A stretch of DNA of 5,576 bases from Gammaproteobacteria bacterium (GTDB taxonomy: Bacteria; Pseudomonadota; Gammaproteobacteria; Arenicellales; Arenicellaceae), in the NCBI GenBank assembly GCA_030426005.1, contig JAUHZM010000210.1, forward strand, positions 1 through 5,576. The letters are read 5' to 3'. The translations under genes and the position numbers were made by a program. Shown here piece by piece: positions 1 through 5,576 of the stretch. Below the pieces are notes generated by a model, which worked only from the letters and a program-made list of their open reading frames with translations, searched no databases and was not told the origin of the DNA. The stretch's first letter is position 1. Each line of letters starts with the position of its first letter.

Positions 1-963
1 CAGAATGCCCACGCTGACCAATGCCACGCCGATCATATCACGATACAAGACGCTAAACGTGGCCAACAACGAGCAGATGAGCATTAATAGAATCGCCGCG
101 CACACAATGAGTTGGTGCGAGACACCGATATTCGCCAAACGCTGATAGTAATGCGTTCGATGTGGCAACCAAATTTTTTCACGATGCCACGCTCGACGGA
201 GCAAAGTAAGACTGGCATCCGCGATAAACACAGAAAATAAAATCAGCACACTGAGTACCGGAAAGTCATGCCGATTGGTTGCCAGCACGATCATGGTTGC
301 AAAAAAAGCACCCAAGGTAATGCTGCCGACGTCTCCCATAAACACTTTCGCCGGACGCCAATTCCATAACAGGAACCCATAACACGCCGCTGCAACTACC
401 ACACACACGGTCGCTAAGCCAGTGTTGCCAACCCGCACGAACCAGAAGCTCAGTGTAACTGAGCCGACAATGGCCTGCGAGGCGGCCAAGCCATCCATCC
501 CGTCCATGAAGTTATACAGATTAACCATCCACAGAATACCAATCACCGTCAGAACGGGGCCTAACCAGCCTAACTGGATCGACAAAATGGTATTAACCCA
601 ACCTAGGGCTGCGACAGTCGCAATCGCCAACAACAACTGAATGGGAAACCGCAGTTGCGGTGTGAGATCATATTGGTCGTCGTACCAGCCAAGACCCGCC
701 CAAGCGGCCATCAACAGTGCAAGCGTGGTATAGAACACCACGCTTGCAGAAAAAAACGCAATCAACAGGCAACCGATCACTAACGCCACCGCGATCACCA
801 GACCACCACCACGAGGCACTGCCCCAGTGTGTAGCGTCCGATTGTTTGGCGTGTCCAGCATGTCTCGGCGTATGAGGTAGGTAATTATCCAACGCACCGA
901 CAACCAACTCACGACTGCAATCAGCAGAAACACAATCAACAACATCCAAGGTGACTCAATCAT
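1..963 (-). CDS. Undecaprenyl-phosphate sugar-1-phosphate transferase, WbpL/WecA-like (C-terminus cut by window edge)
   Basis: This integral membrane enzyme of the MraY/WecA superfamily (often annotated glycosyltransferase family 4) should transfer a HexNAc-1-phosphate from a UDP-sugar to undecaprenyl phosphate, the first committed step of lipid-linked glycan assembly. The reading frame is open for 321 codons to the left edge without a stop. Relatives are about 340 residues, so perhaps 20 are missing. Visible family motifs are PNNRTLH then PRGGG (residues 39-54), DDQYDLTPQLR (95-105, the Asp-Asp site), NFMDGMDGLA (151-160), PAKVFMGDVGS (204-214) and the cytoplasmic HRTHYYQRL (268-276). About ten hydrophobic helices separate them (for example 7-30, 52-72, 75-93, 105-125, 132-150, 184-201, 236-254, 285-306). 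The ATG overlaps the SDR stop as ATGA and follows a strong GAGGAGG site 4 nt upstream. The motif form PNxRxxHxxxxPRGGG and the SDR neighbour favour WbpL (QuiNAc/FucNAc-type donors) over MraY. The exact sugar is inferred. Confidence 0.93.
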   Translation of the reverse strand, partial: MIESPWMLLIVFLLIAVVSWLSVRWIITYLIRRDMLDTPNNRTLHTGAVPRGGGLVIAVALVIGCLLIAFFSASVVFYTTLALLMAAWAGLGWYDDQYDLTPQLRFPIQLLLAIATVAALGWVNTILSIQLGWLGPVLTVIGILWMVNLYNFMDGMDGLAASQAIVGSVTLSFWFVRVGNTGLATVCVVVAAACYGFLLWNWRPAKVFMGDVGSITLGAFFATMIVLATNRHDFPVLSVLILFSVFIADASLTLLRRAWHREKIWLPHRTHYYQRLANIGVSHQLIVCAAILLMLICSLLATFSVLYRDMIGVALVSVGIL

Positions 964-1835
964 GCTGCCTCCTCGGGCAAATCGCGTTGTGGCTTTGCCA
1001 GAAACGTTTGTGGCTGGTACGCAAAGTCTTCCACCGCTGCCTGATAATCGTACACCAGATCCTGATTCATACGATTGGCCATCTCTGGCGTGTAATTAAA
1101 GCGCGTTAGCTTGCTCGCGGTCCACAACAAGGCACGAAACAGACTCAACGGCAACCGGTAGAGTCGCACCGGCTTGCCAAGCCCGTTAAAAATGCGTTCC
1201 ACCATTGCGCGATAACTCAAGCGCTCGGCACCTGCTAGCGTATAAGTTTTGCCGTAGGTTGATGGAGACTCGAGTACAGCAAGACAGGCGTCGACAAGAT
1301 CATCTGCGTGCACGGGTTGGCGCAATCCATCGGCGTTACCAACCAGCAACATAAAGCCAAACCGCCGGATCACCGACGCGATCTTGAAAACGTTTTGATC
1401 TCGCCCGTAACCGTAAATCATGCTGGGGCGAAAAATCGTTAATTTGACGCCTGCATCGTGACAGACCTGTTCTAATGTCTGCTCGGCGTCGGCCAGTTGT
1501 GCGACCAAGGCTTGCTCGCTGGCATCGCTGGAGGTTTGCTTGCTCTGGACACTGGTGGAACTGAAAACAATTACGCGTCGCACTCCTAGAGTGATGAAGT
1601 CGGTGATTCGCGCGCTCAATAACCAGATTGGCGCGCAATGTATCAGTGTGGTCGCTGCTGTTAACTCAGCCGCCTGCTCAGGCGACATGGCGCAATGTAA
1701 GTCCCAGCACACTAAATTTTCGCTCTCTTGCTTAAAAGCCTCGCGTGATACCGCCTTAAACGGTCTCGCTTCCGCTCGCAAACGCTGGCTCAACGGCCAG
1801 CCAACCACGCCGCGTGCGCCGGTGAGAATGATCAT
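960..1835 (-). CDS. NAD(P)-dependent sugar-nucleotide epimerase/reductase, atypical extended SDR (WbpV/WbpK-like)
   Basis: A 291-residue Rossmann-fold protein that probably acts on a UDP-4-keto-6-deoxy-HexNAc, giving the UDP-sugar used by the adjacent transferase. It begins with a beta strand and the nucleotide-binding motif GARGVVG (residues 6-12). Later come the strand VIVFSSTSV (88-96), RPSMIYGYGRDQN (136-148) and RQPVHADDL (172-180), typical of substrate-side segments in extended SDRs. The usual catalytic YxxxK is not visible: between the SSTSV strand and the IYG motif there is no Tyr followed by Lys in register. I chose the ATG at 1835-1833, which overlaps the upstream stop as ATGA and has a modest GGTGG site. 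A TTG start at 1847 would add four residues (MVAA) with no better site. Its position directly before a WbpL-like gene resembles wbpV-wbpL in Pseudomonas aeruginosa O6 and similar loci, which supports a 4-ketoreductase role. An epimerase or non-catalytic role is possible. Confidence 0.88.
   Translation of the reverse strand: MIILTGARGVVGWPLSQRLRAEARPFKAVSREAFKQESENLVCWDLHCAMSPEQAAELTAATTLIHCAPIWLLSARITDFITLGVRRVIVFSSTSVQSKQTSSDASEQALVAQLADAEQTLEQVCHDAGVKLTIFRPSMIYGYGRDQNVFKIASVIRRFGFMLLVGNADGLRQPVHADDLVDACLAVLESPSTYGKTYTLAGAERLSYRAMVERIFNGLGKPVRLYRLPLSLFRALLWTASKLTRFNYTPEMANRMNQDLVYDYQAAVEDFAYQPQTFLAKPQRDLPEEAA
968..974 (-). promoter_or_regulatory. Strong ribosome binding site of the WbpL-like gene, embedded in the SDR gene
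   Basis: Read on the minus strand the bases are GAGGAGG, followed by a 4-nt spacer (CAGC) and the ATG at 963-961. It is the best Shine-Dalgarno match in the window and fixes the start of the WbpL-like transferase. The same bases encode the Glu-Glu-Ala end of the SDR, so the last codons of that gene double as the translation signal of the next. Confidence 0.8.
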
Positions 1836-2701
1836 CGCCGCCACCAACTGAGCACAGCACGACCGACAAAGCTCACCAACACACCGAGCTTAACGGTGTA
1901 ACGAATCGGCCAGGCGTAGTCAGTACGATAAAATTTATCAAAAAAGCGCAGCATACCTTTGTGCAACGACCAGAGTACTGCAATGGGGCGAGATTTTGAG
2001 CTGACCCCTTTTGCGTGCGTAACCACAGCACTTGGCACCGAGCCAATCTGCCAGCCCGCCAACTCAAAGCGTTTGCACCAATCGAGGTCCTCACAGTGCA
2101 TAAAATAGTCTTCATCGAGCAAGCCGACCTCTTGCAAGGCCGTTCGGCGAACCATCATAAACGCGCCAGAGATCGCATCCACACAGGCAAATTCAGACGA
2201 TGCGTTCAGCGCAGCAGCCTGATCAAAATCCGCAAATGCTGGATGTTTAGGGAATAAACGATGTAGCTGCAACATTCGCACCAGCGCACTCCAGGGTGTC
2301 GGAAACGTGCGTCGACAGGTTGTTTGCGTTGAGCCATCCTCGTTAAGGATCAAACCGCTGGCCATACCCATCTTAGGATGTGCCTCAAACGCGGCATACA
2401 ACGCGGGTAAGGTACTCTCAGAAAGTTCGCAGTCCGGGTTCATGAGTATCGCAAACTCAGTATCGAGTTTAGCGAGCACCTGATTGTTTGCCGCGGCAAA
2501 CCCGCGATTATCCGGGTTAAGTATCCACTCGATCGTGTTCTGGCTGTGCCGCGCTTGCGCCAGTTCGATGCTGTTGTCCGACGAGGCATTATCCACCACC
2601 GACACCGCACAACCTGGGGCGAACTTCGCCACCGAATCCAGTGCCCGCGCAAGCCAATCGCCAGCGTTGTAATTCACAATGATAAGTTGGCTGCTAGGCA
2701 T
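1832..2701 (-). CDS. Glycosyltransferase family 2, WbbL-type (putative rhamnosyltransferase)
   Basis: A GT-A fold transferase of 289 residues, expected at the cytoplasmic face of the inner membrane adding a sugar from a nucleotide donor to a lipid-linked acceptor. Motifs in order: IIVNYNAGDW near the N-terminus, VDNASSDNS (residues 36-44), NRGFAAANN (65-73, donor binding), NPD (88-90, the DxD-equivalent metal site), ISGAFMMVRR (177-186) and CEDLDWCKR (203-211, with the likely catalytic acid). The C-terminus (about 268-285) is hydrophobic and ends in basic WWRR, so it may sit on the membrane. The ATG at 2701 gives an 8-nt overlap with the upstream gene and places the first beta strand right at the N-terminus, as in relatives. 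An in-frame ATG at 2734 would add 11 residues with no clear Shine-Dalgarno site. Resemblance to WbbL suggests dTDP-rhamnose as donor, but GT2 donor specificity cannot be read from motifs. Confidence 0.9.
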   Translation of the reverse strand: MPSSQLIIVNYNAGDWLARALDSVAKFAPGCAVSVVDNASSDNSIELAQARHSQNTIEWILNPDNRGFAAANNQVLAKLDTEFAILMNPDCELSESTLPALYAAFEAHPKMGMASGLILNEDGSTQTTCRRTFPTPWSALVRMLQLHRLFPKHPAFADFDQAAALNASSEFACVDAISGAFMMVRRTALQEVGLLDEDYFMHCEDLDWCKRFELAGWQIGSVPSAVVTHAKGVSSKSRPIAVLWSLHKGMLRFFDKFYRTDYAWPIRYTVKLGVLVSFVGRAVLSWWRR

Positions 2702-3614
2702 TGGTGTATGGTCCGGTAATTCCACGGATTCCATGCCAGAAGCCGCGTAACATCATGCTTAGGTTGGCGCGTCGAGGTGACTTCAAGACGCCGAACATGA
2801 CGGCGATCATGGCTAACCGTTGTAGGTCATTCCATTTCCAAACACCGCTGGCATAGGCGCGCCGATACAATAAAACGCTGTTACGAAAAATATAATAGTA
2901 ACGGAATGGTTTGTGTTGCGGCACGTTGCGTTGTCGTCTTCCCAAAGTTACACGGTGCGTTTGTTCCCCAAGTCCATGTTGCATGACGGCGTCGCACACA
3001 CCATAGGCCTGATATCCTTGCTGGCGGGCACGCAGAAACCATTCGGTGTCGACGTGATCAATAAACAAGCCTTCGTCCATGTCGCCAACGGCGTCGAGCG
3101 TACTCAGAGCAATTAAGGAGCCGGAAGAAATCAAAAAATCGGCGGCCACGCAGCCATCATCATCGCGCTCGGCACAATAATGGCGTTGAAACTTTAACCA
3201 CCCAAAGCGCACAAAGAAAGACTCACTGCCATTATCCGCATTGAGGTAAGTAACTCCGACCGCGCTGAGTTCTTGGTGTGCTGACTTTGCACGATGCGCA
3301 TCGACTAAAGTTTGCACCATGTTATAGAGCGGAATGCTGTCCTGATCCATCAGTAGCACATACTCATAGCCTGCAGTTCGGGCCTGCCGAATACCGGCAT
3401 TGTGCGCTGCCCCGATGCCTAGGTTGGCACCCAGATTCAAGCAAGTAGTGTTTGTCGATCCGGCCAAGCTTGCGTTGACCTCGGCATTATTGGTGGAGCC
3501 GTTATCCACCACCAACACATCCGCGTGCTGCCCGGTAAGCGCGCTGAGCGTCCGACTCAGCGCATCGAGATTCGGGTTATAGGTAACAACAATGGCAAGA
3601 ACAGGCTTGCACAT
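2694..3614 (-). CDS. Glycosyltransferase family 2, RfbF-type rhamnosyltransferase
   Basis: A 306-residue soluble GT-A enzyme likely to transfer L-rhamnose (or a related deoxyhexose) to the growing undecaprenyl-linked glycan in the cytoplasm. It shows VTYNPNLDAL at the N-terminus, VDNGSTN (36-42), NLGIGAAHNAGI (64-75), LLMDQDS (87-93, the metal-binding DxD), DFLISSGSLI (159-168), FIDHVDTEWFLRA (184-196) and an aromatic, basic segment YYYIFRNSVLLYRR (239-252). The DQDS, SSGSLI and DHVDxEW set is typical of the RfbF-like rhamnosyltransferase subfamily. Length matches that family. The ATG lies 4 nt after the stop of the preceding GT2, in the context GGGTGATGCGATG, where GGTGA may serve as a modest ribosome site. 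Its last 8 nt overlap the start of the next gene. It differs enough from the downstream GT2 that a recent tandem duplication is unlikely. The rhamnose assignment is by subfamily only; no dTDP-rhamnose synthesis genes lie in the window. Confidence 0.9.
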   Translation of the reverse strand: MCKPVLAIVVTYNPNLDALSRTLSALTGQHADVLVVDNGSTNNAEVNASLAGSTNTTCLNLGANLGIGAAHNAGIRQARTAGYEYVLLMDQDSIPLYNMVQTLVDAHRAKSAHQELSAVGVTYLNADNGSESFFVRFGWLKFQRHYCAERDDDGCVAADFLISSGSLIALSTLDAVGDMDEGLFIDHVDTEWFLRARQQGYQAYGVCDAVMQHGLGEQTHRVTLGRRQRNVPQHKPFRYYYIFRNSVLLYRRAYASGVWKWNDLQRLAMIAVMFGVLKSPRRANLSMMLRGFWHGIRGITGPYTNA

Positions 3615-3618
3615 CGCA

Positions 3619-4584
3619 TCACCCGTTGGTGGACTCGTCGTGGTCTATGCCGATGGTGTTTCGAACATGATAAATCGGTTTATTCTGGCTTTCGTAATAG
3701 GTCCGCGTTTGCATTTCACCGATCAGACCGAACAAAATAAACTGCAGTCCGATAATCACCAGCATAAAAGCAAGAATTAATAAGGGGCGGTCGCCTAGAG
3801 GTACGTTGAAAAAGAACCGATCAATCGTGAGATACGCAAGTAGTAAACCACCTACACCACCTAAAGCCAGACCGGGCATACCGAAAAAGTGCAATGGTCG
3901 CGCATGAAAACGCAGCAAGAATTTAACGGTAATCAAATCCAGAATAACGCGGAAAGTGCGTGAAATGCCGTACTTAGACTCACCGGCTGTGCGCGCACGG
4001 TGATTCACTTTGACTTCTGCGATTTTGGCGCCAACGCCACTGGCCACGGCCGGAATAAAGCGGTGCATCTCACCATATAAGGTGACGCGTTTCGCCAGCT
4101 CTTTACGCATCGCTTTGAGCGTACAGCCGTAGTCATGCAGTCGCACATCGGTGATTTTTGAAATCAAACGATTAGCTAGCATAGACGGCAATTTACGTGA
4201 CAAATAAGTATCTTGGCGGTCAAAACGCCAGCCACACACCATGTCGTAGCCTTCGTCGATCTTGTCGAGCATGGCTGGGATGTCTGCTGGGTCGTTCTGA
4301 CGGTCAGCATCCAGTGTAACAACGACCTCACCTTCGGCATAATCCAGACCAGCCACCATGGCTGCGGTCTGCCCAAAATTGCGTCGAAAACTCACCACTT
4401 TGATTTGTGGCATGTCTGCGCGGGCCTTCTCTAACAGTTCGCAACCGTCATCAGTACTGCCATCATCAATAAACAGCACTTCGTACTGCTTCCCCGTCGG
4501 TGCCATAGCCGCTTTAATTTCTTCGCACAGCGGCAATAGATTGGGAGATTCATTGAGAAATGGAATGACAATTGATACGTCCAT
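3619..4584 (-). CDS. Membrane-anchored GT2, DPM1/ArnC/GtrB-like polyprenyl-phosphate glycosyltransferase
   Basis: A 321-residue enzyme expected to move a sugar from a nucleotide donor onto undecaprenyl phosphate, giving a lipid-P-monosaccharide for later transfer outside the cytoplasm. The GT-A domain has VIPFLNES (6-13), DDGSTDD (40-46), RRNFGQTAAM (67-76), the DAD metal site (92-94) followed by RQNDP, the segment LHDYGCTLKAMR (149-160) and SKYGISR (203-209) on the amphipathic interface helix. Two transmembrane helices follow (about 232-256 and 266-290), then a cytoplasmic tail with RTYYESQNKPIYHVR (294-308), a hallmark of the ArnC/GtrB group. Length is nearly that of ArnC (322). The ATG start follows an AGG about 9 nt upstream. 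It is the first gene after the 90-bp gap. No GtrA-like flippase or GtrC/ArnT-like periplasmic transferase is visible in the window, so the transferred sugar and its final acceptor are unknown. Confidence 0.92.
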   Translation of the reverse strand: MDVSIVIPFLNESPNLLPLCEEIKAAMAPTGKQYEVLFIDDGSTDDGCELLEKARADMPQIKVVSFRRNFGQTAAMVAGLDYAEGEVVVTLDADRQNDPADIPAMLDKIDEGYDMVCGWRFDRQDTYLSRKLPSMLANRLISKITDVRLHDYGCTLKAMRKELAKRVTLYGEMHRFIPAVASGVGAKIAEVKVNHRARTAGESKYGISRTFRVILDLITVKFLLRFHARPLHFFGMPGLALGGVGGLLLAYLTIDRFFFNVPLGDRPLLILAFMLVIIGLQFILFGLIGEMQTRTYYESQNKPIYHVRNTIGIDHDESTNG

Positions 4585-4600
4585 TAGAGATACCTGTTGG

Positions 4601-4626
4601 GCCAGCCCTTGAATATGACCGCTGGC
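4601..4626 (-). repeat. 6-bp perfect inverted repeat in the leader of the ArnC/GtrB-like gene
   Basis: GCCAGC (4626-4621 on the minus strand) and GCTGGC (4606-4601) are exact inverted copies around a 14-nt AT-rich centre. The repeat sits between the candidate -10 box and the ribosome site. In RNA it would form a small hairpin ending about 16 nt before the ATG. No T run follows, so it does not look like an intrinsic terminator. It could be an mRNA leader hairpin, a protein site, or chance. Confidence 0.4.
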
Positions 4627-4642
4627 GTTTACGAAAAGCGGG

Positions 4643-4672
4643 ATTATACGAAAATCGACACAAAAAACCGAC
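4643..4672 (-). promoter_or_regulatory. Candidate internal sigma-70 promoter (perfect -10, weak -35)
   Basis: On the minus strand a perfect TATAAT lies at 4648-4643, in the only intergenic gap and about 60 nt before the next start codon. The -35 region is poor: TCGGTT (4671-4666) at 17-bp spacing matches the consensus at only two positions, and there is no TG extension directly before the -10. A T6 run lies between the boxes. Transcription would begin near 4636 and leave a leader of about 50 nt. A hexamer alone can occur by chance, so the call is tentative. Confidence 0.4.
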
Positions 4673-4674
4673 CG

Positions 4675-5576
4675 TTAATCACCGCGTTGTAGATAAATCA
4701 GCTCATCTGGCGCTGACCGCTCAATTTGCGGATAAACCCCTTCGTCACTGATGCGTAAATGCTTACTGTAATACTTGTCGACAAAGCCTTTGCATTTCCA
4801 GCGCTTTTGTAATGCAGCGACTTCTTTCATGTAGCGAGCCAGGTGCTGATCGGAGAAGTCATCACCACGGCTCACTGATTCATGGTGGTACAAACACGCT
4901 TCCGGCGTCCAGATAACCTGATAGCCTTGTGATTCAACGCGCAAACAGTAATCAATATCGTTATACGCAACTCGAAAGGTCACTTCATCCAGCCCGTTTA
5001 AGTCTTCGAATACCTTACGTGGTGTGATCAGGCACGCGGCTGTGACGGCCATCAAGTTTTGCGTCGCCAGACATCGCAATTGATAGCCCGGCGCATCACC
5101 GGCTTCAAGACGATGAATATGCCCGGCGGCATTCCCCATGCCAATGGTTACACCAGCATGTTGAACCTTGCCATTGCCAAACAGCAATTTGGCACCAACA
5201 ATACCGACATTATCCTGAATAGCCCACACCATCATTTGTGTGAGCCAATCACCGTCAATGACTTCGATATCATTGTTAATCAAACCGATATAATCGGCCG
5301 AGCCTTGTGCTACGGCAAAATTATTAATTGCGGAGTAATTGAATTCACCCGGATACGCCACGACCCGCACACGATCGTCTTGTTGAATGGTCTCGAAAAA
5401 AGCCAGTGTTTCAGGCTTTTCACTGCCGTTATCAACAATGATGATGTTGTAGTTAGTGTAGGTGGTTTTTTGCAGAATACTCTCAACGCACGGCTTTAAC
5501 ACAGCCAACCCATCACGTGTCGGGATCACCAAATCAACTGACGGATGATCTTGCCATGCGTCGTTGGCTCGCAAGA
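4675..5576 (-). CDS. Glycosyltransferase family 2 (5' part beyond window; probably C-terminal domain of a larger enzyme)
   Basis: The frame is open to the right edge, so the true start lies outside; the TTG at 5574 is probably an internal Leu. About 300 C-terminal residues are visible and contain a nearly complete GT-A domain. Counting from that TTG: VDLVIPTRDGLAVLKPCVESIL (13-34), VDNGSEKPETLAF (47-59), FNYSAINNFA (78-87), INNDIEV (99-105, the metal-site equivalent of DxD), VTAACLITPRKVF (177-189), YNDIDYCLR (204-212, likely catalytic acid) and YHHESVSRG (229-237). Pre-domain residues followed by PSVDLVIPTRDG, together with the YHHES ending, resemble the C-terminal GT2 module of long multi-domain glycosyltransferases of O-antigen loci, where an upstream GT or other domain comes first. 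The role is presumably glycan chain extension in the cytoplasm. Donor and acceptor cannot be inferred. Its TAA stop is followed by the 90-bp gap. Confidence 0.88.
   Translation of the reverse strand, partial: LRANDAWQDHPSVDLVIPTRDGLAVLKPCVESILQKTTYTNYNIIIVDNGSEKPETLAFFETIQQDDRVRVVAYPGEFNYSAINNFAVAQGSADYIGLINNDIEVIDGDWLTQMMVWAIQDNVGIVGAKLLFGNGKVQHAGVTIGMGNAAGHIHRLEAGDAPGYQLRCLATQNLMAVTAACLITPRKVFEDLNGLDEVTFRVAYNDIDYCLRVESQGYQVIWTPEACLYHHESVSRGDDFSDQHLARYMKEVAALQKRWKCKGFVDKYYSKHLRISDEGVYPQIERSAPDELIYLQRGD

Larger units (their letters stand above)
4585..4674 (-). other. Intergenic gap, the only non-coding stretch in the window
   Basis: Ninety bases separate the stop of the partial GT2 gene from the ATG of the ArnC/GtrB-like gene, while all other junctions overlap or are 4 nt apart. 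The gap is AT-rich in its upstream half and holds a TATAAT hexamer, an inverted repeat and a weak ribosome site. The T6 run at 4667-4662 has no GC-rich stem before it on the minus strand, so I do not call a terminator. No JUMPstart/ops element was seen. Confidence 0.7.

Noticed and set aside
668..949. 93-codon minus-strand open frame near the WbpL-like start
   Set aside because: It is in another frame inside the WbpL-like gene, whose frame shows all the family motifs. The peptide has a low-complexity, Trp/Ser/Gly-rich look typical of a shadow frame.
1832..3614. Tandem duplication of the two neighbouring GT2 genes
   Set aside because: Beyond the general GT-A motifs they differ throughout (DQDS against NPDC, SSGSLI against ISGAFMM, different C-termini), so they belong to separate subfamilies.
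3557..3619. Short 20-codon frame from the out-of-frame ATG in TGATG after the ArnC/GtrB-like stop
   Set aside because: It overlaps the RfbF-like gene start in another frame and ends quickly. The in-frame ATG at 3614 explains the junction, and no conserved leader peptide is evident.
4655..4680. Possible intrinsic terminator at the T6 run after the partial GT2 stop codon
   Set aside because: No GC-rich inverted repeat precedes the T run on the minus strand, so it lacks a stem.
5059..5499. 146-codon plus-strand open frame opposite the partial GT2 gene
   Set aside because: It lies wholly antisense to a frame with clear GT2 motifs, has no recognisable domain and no good ribosome site. It is a shadow frame.

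Overview
The window is a densely packed stretch of a bacterial surface-polysaccharide (O-antigen or exopolysaccharide) biosynthesis locus. All six genes lie on the minus strand, so transcription runs from the right edge to the left. Compact coupled genes, about 50% GC and Shine-Dalgarno-type sites fit a Gram-negative bacterium. The pairing of an atypical SDR with a WbpL/WecA-type transferase recalls gammaproteobacterial O-antigen loci such as those of Pseudomonas. No rRNA, tRNA or marker gene is present, so this assignment is an inference.

Layout in transcription order: (1) 5576-4675, the 3' part of a GT2 glycosyltransferase gene whose start lies beyond the window. (2) 4674-4585, the only intergenic gap (90 bp), with a perfect TATAAT box and a 6-bp inverted repeat. 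(3) 4584-3619, a membrane-anchored GT2 of the DPM1/ArnC/GtrB type. (4) 3614-2694, a soluble GT2 of the RfbF rhamnosyltransferase type. (5) 2701-1832, a GT2 of the WbbL type. (6) 1835-960, an SDR-fold NAD(P)-dependent sugar-nucleotide reductase or epimerase lacking the usual YxxxK pair. (7) 963-1, a polyprenyl-phosphate sugar-1-phosphate transferase (WecA/WbpL/MraY superfamily), open through the left edge and so missing its C-terminus here.

A working model (inference): the SDR finishes a nucleotide-activated amino sugar, probably a 6-deoxy-HexNAc such as QuiNAc or FucNAc. The WbpL-like enzyme puts that sugar-1-phosphate on undecaprenyl phosphate at the inner membrane. The soluble GT2 enzymes extend the lipid-linked chain, with rhamnose a plausible donor sugar for at least one. 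The ArnC/GtrB-like enzyme makes an undecaprenyl-phosphate-linked monosaccharide that could decorate the glycan on the periplasmic side. The last five genes are joined by a 4-nt gap, an 8-nt overlap and two ATGA overlaps, which points to translational coupling.

The window is almost entirely coding. I found no mobile element, CRISPR array, RNA gene or convincing terminator, and no evidence of a wholly new system. The most notable points are the SDR without its catalytic dyad, the tight coupling of the genes, and the promoter-like gap that may split the cluster into two transcription units.
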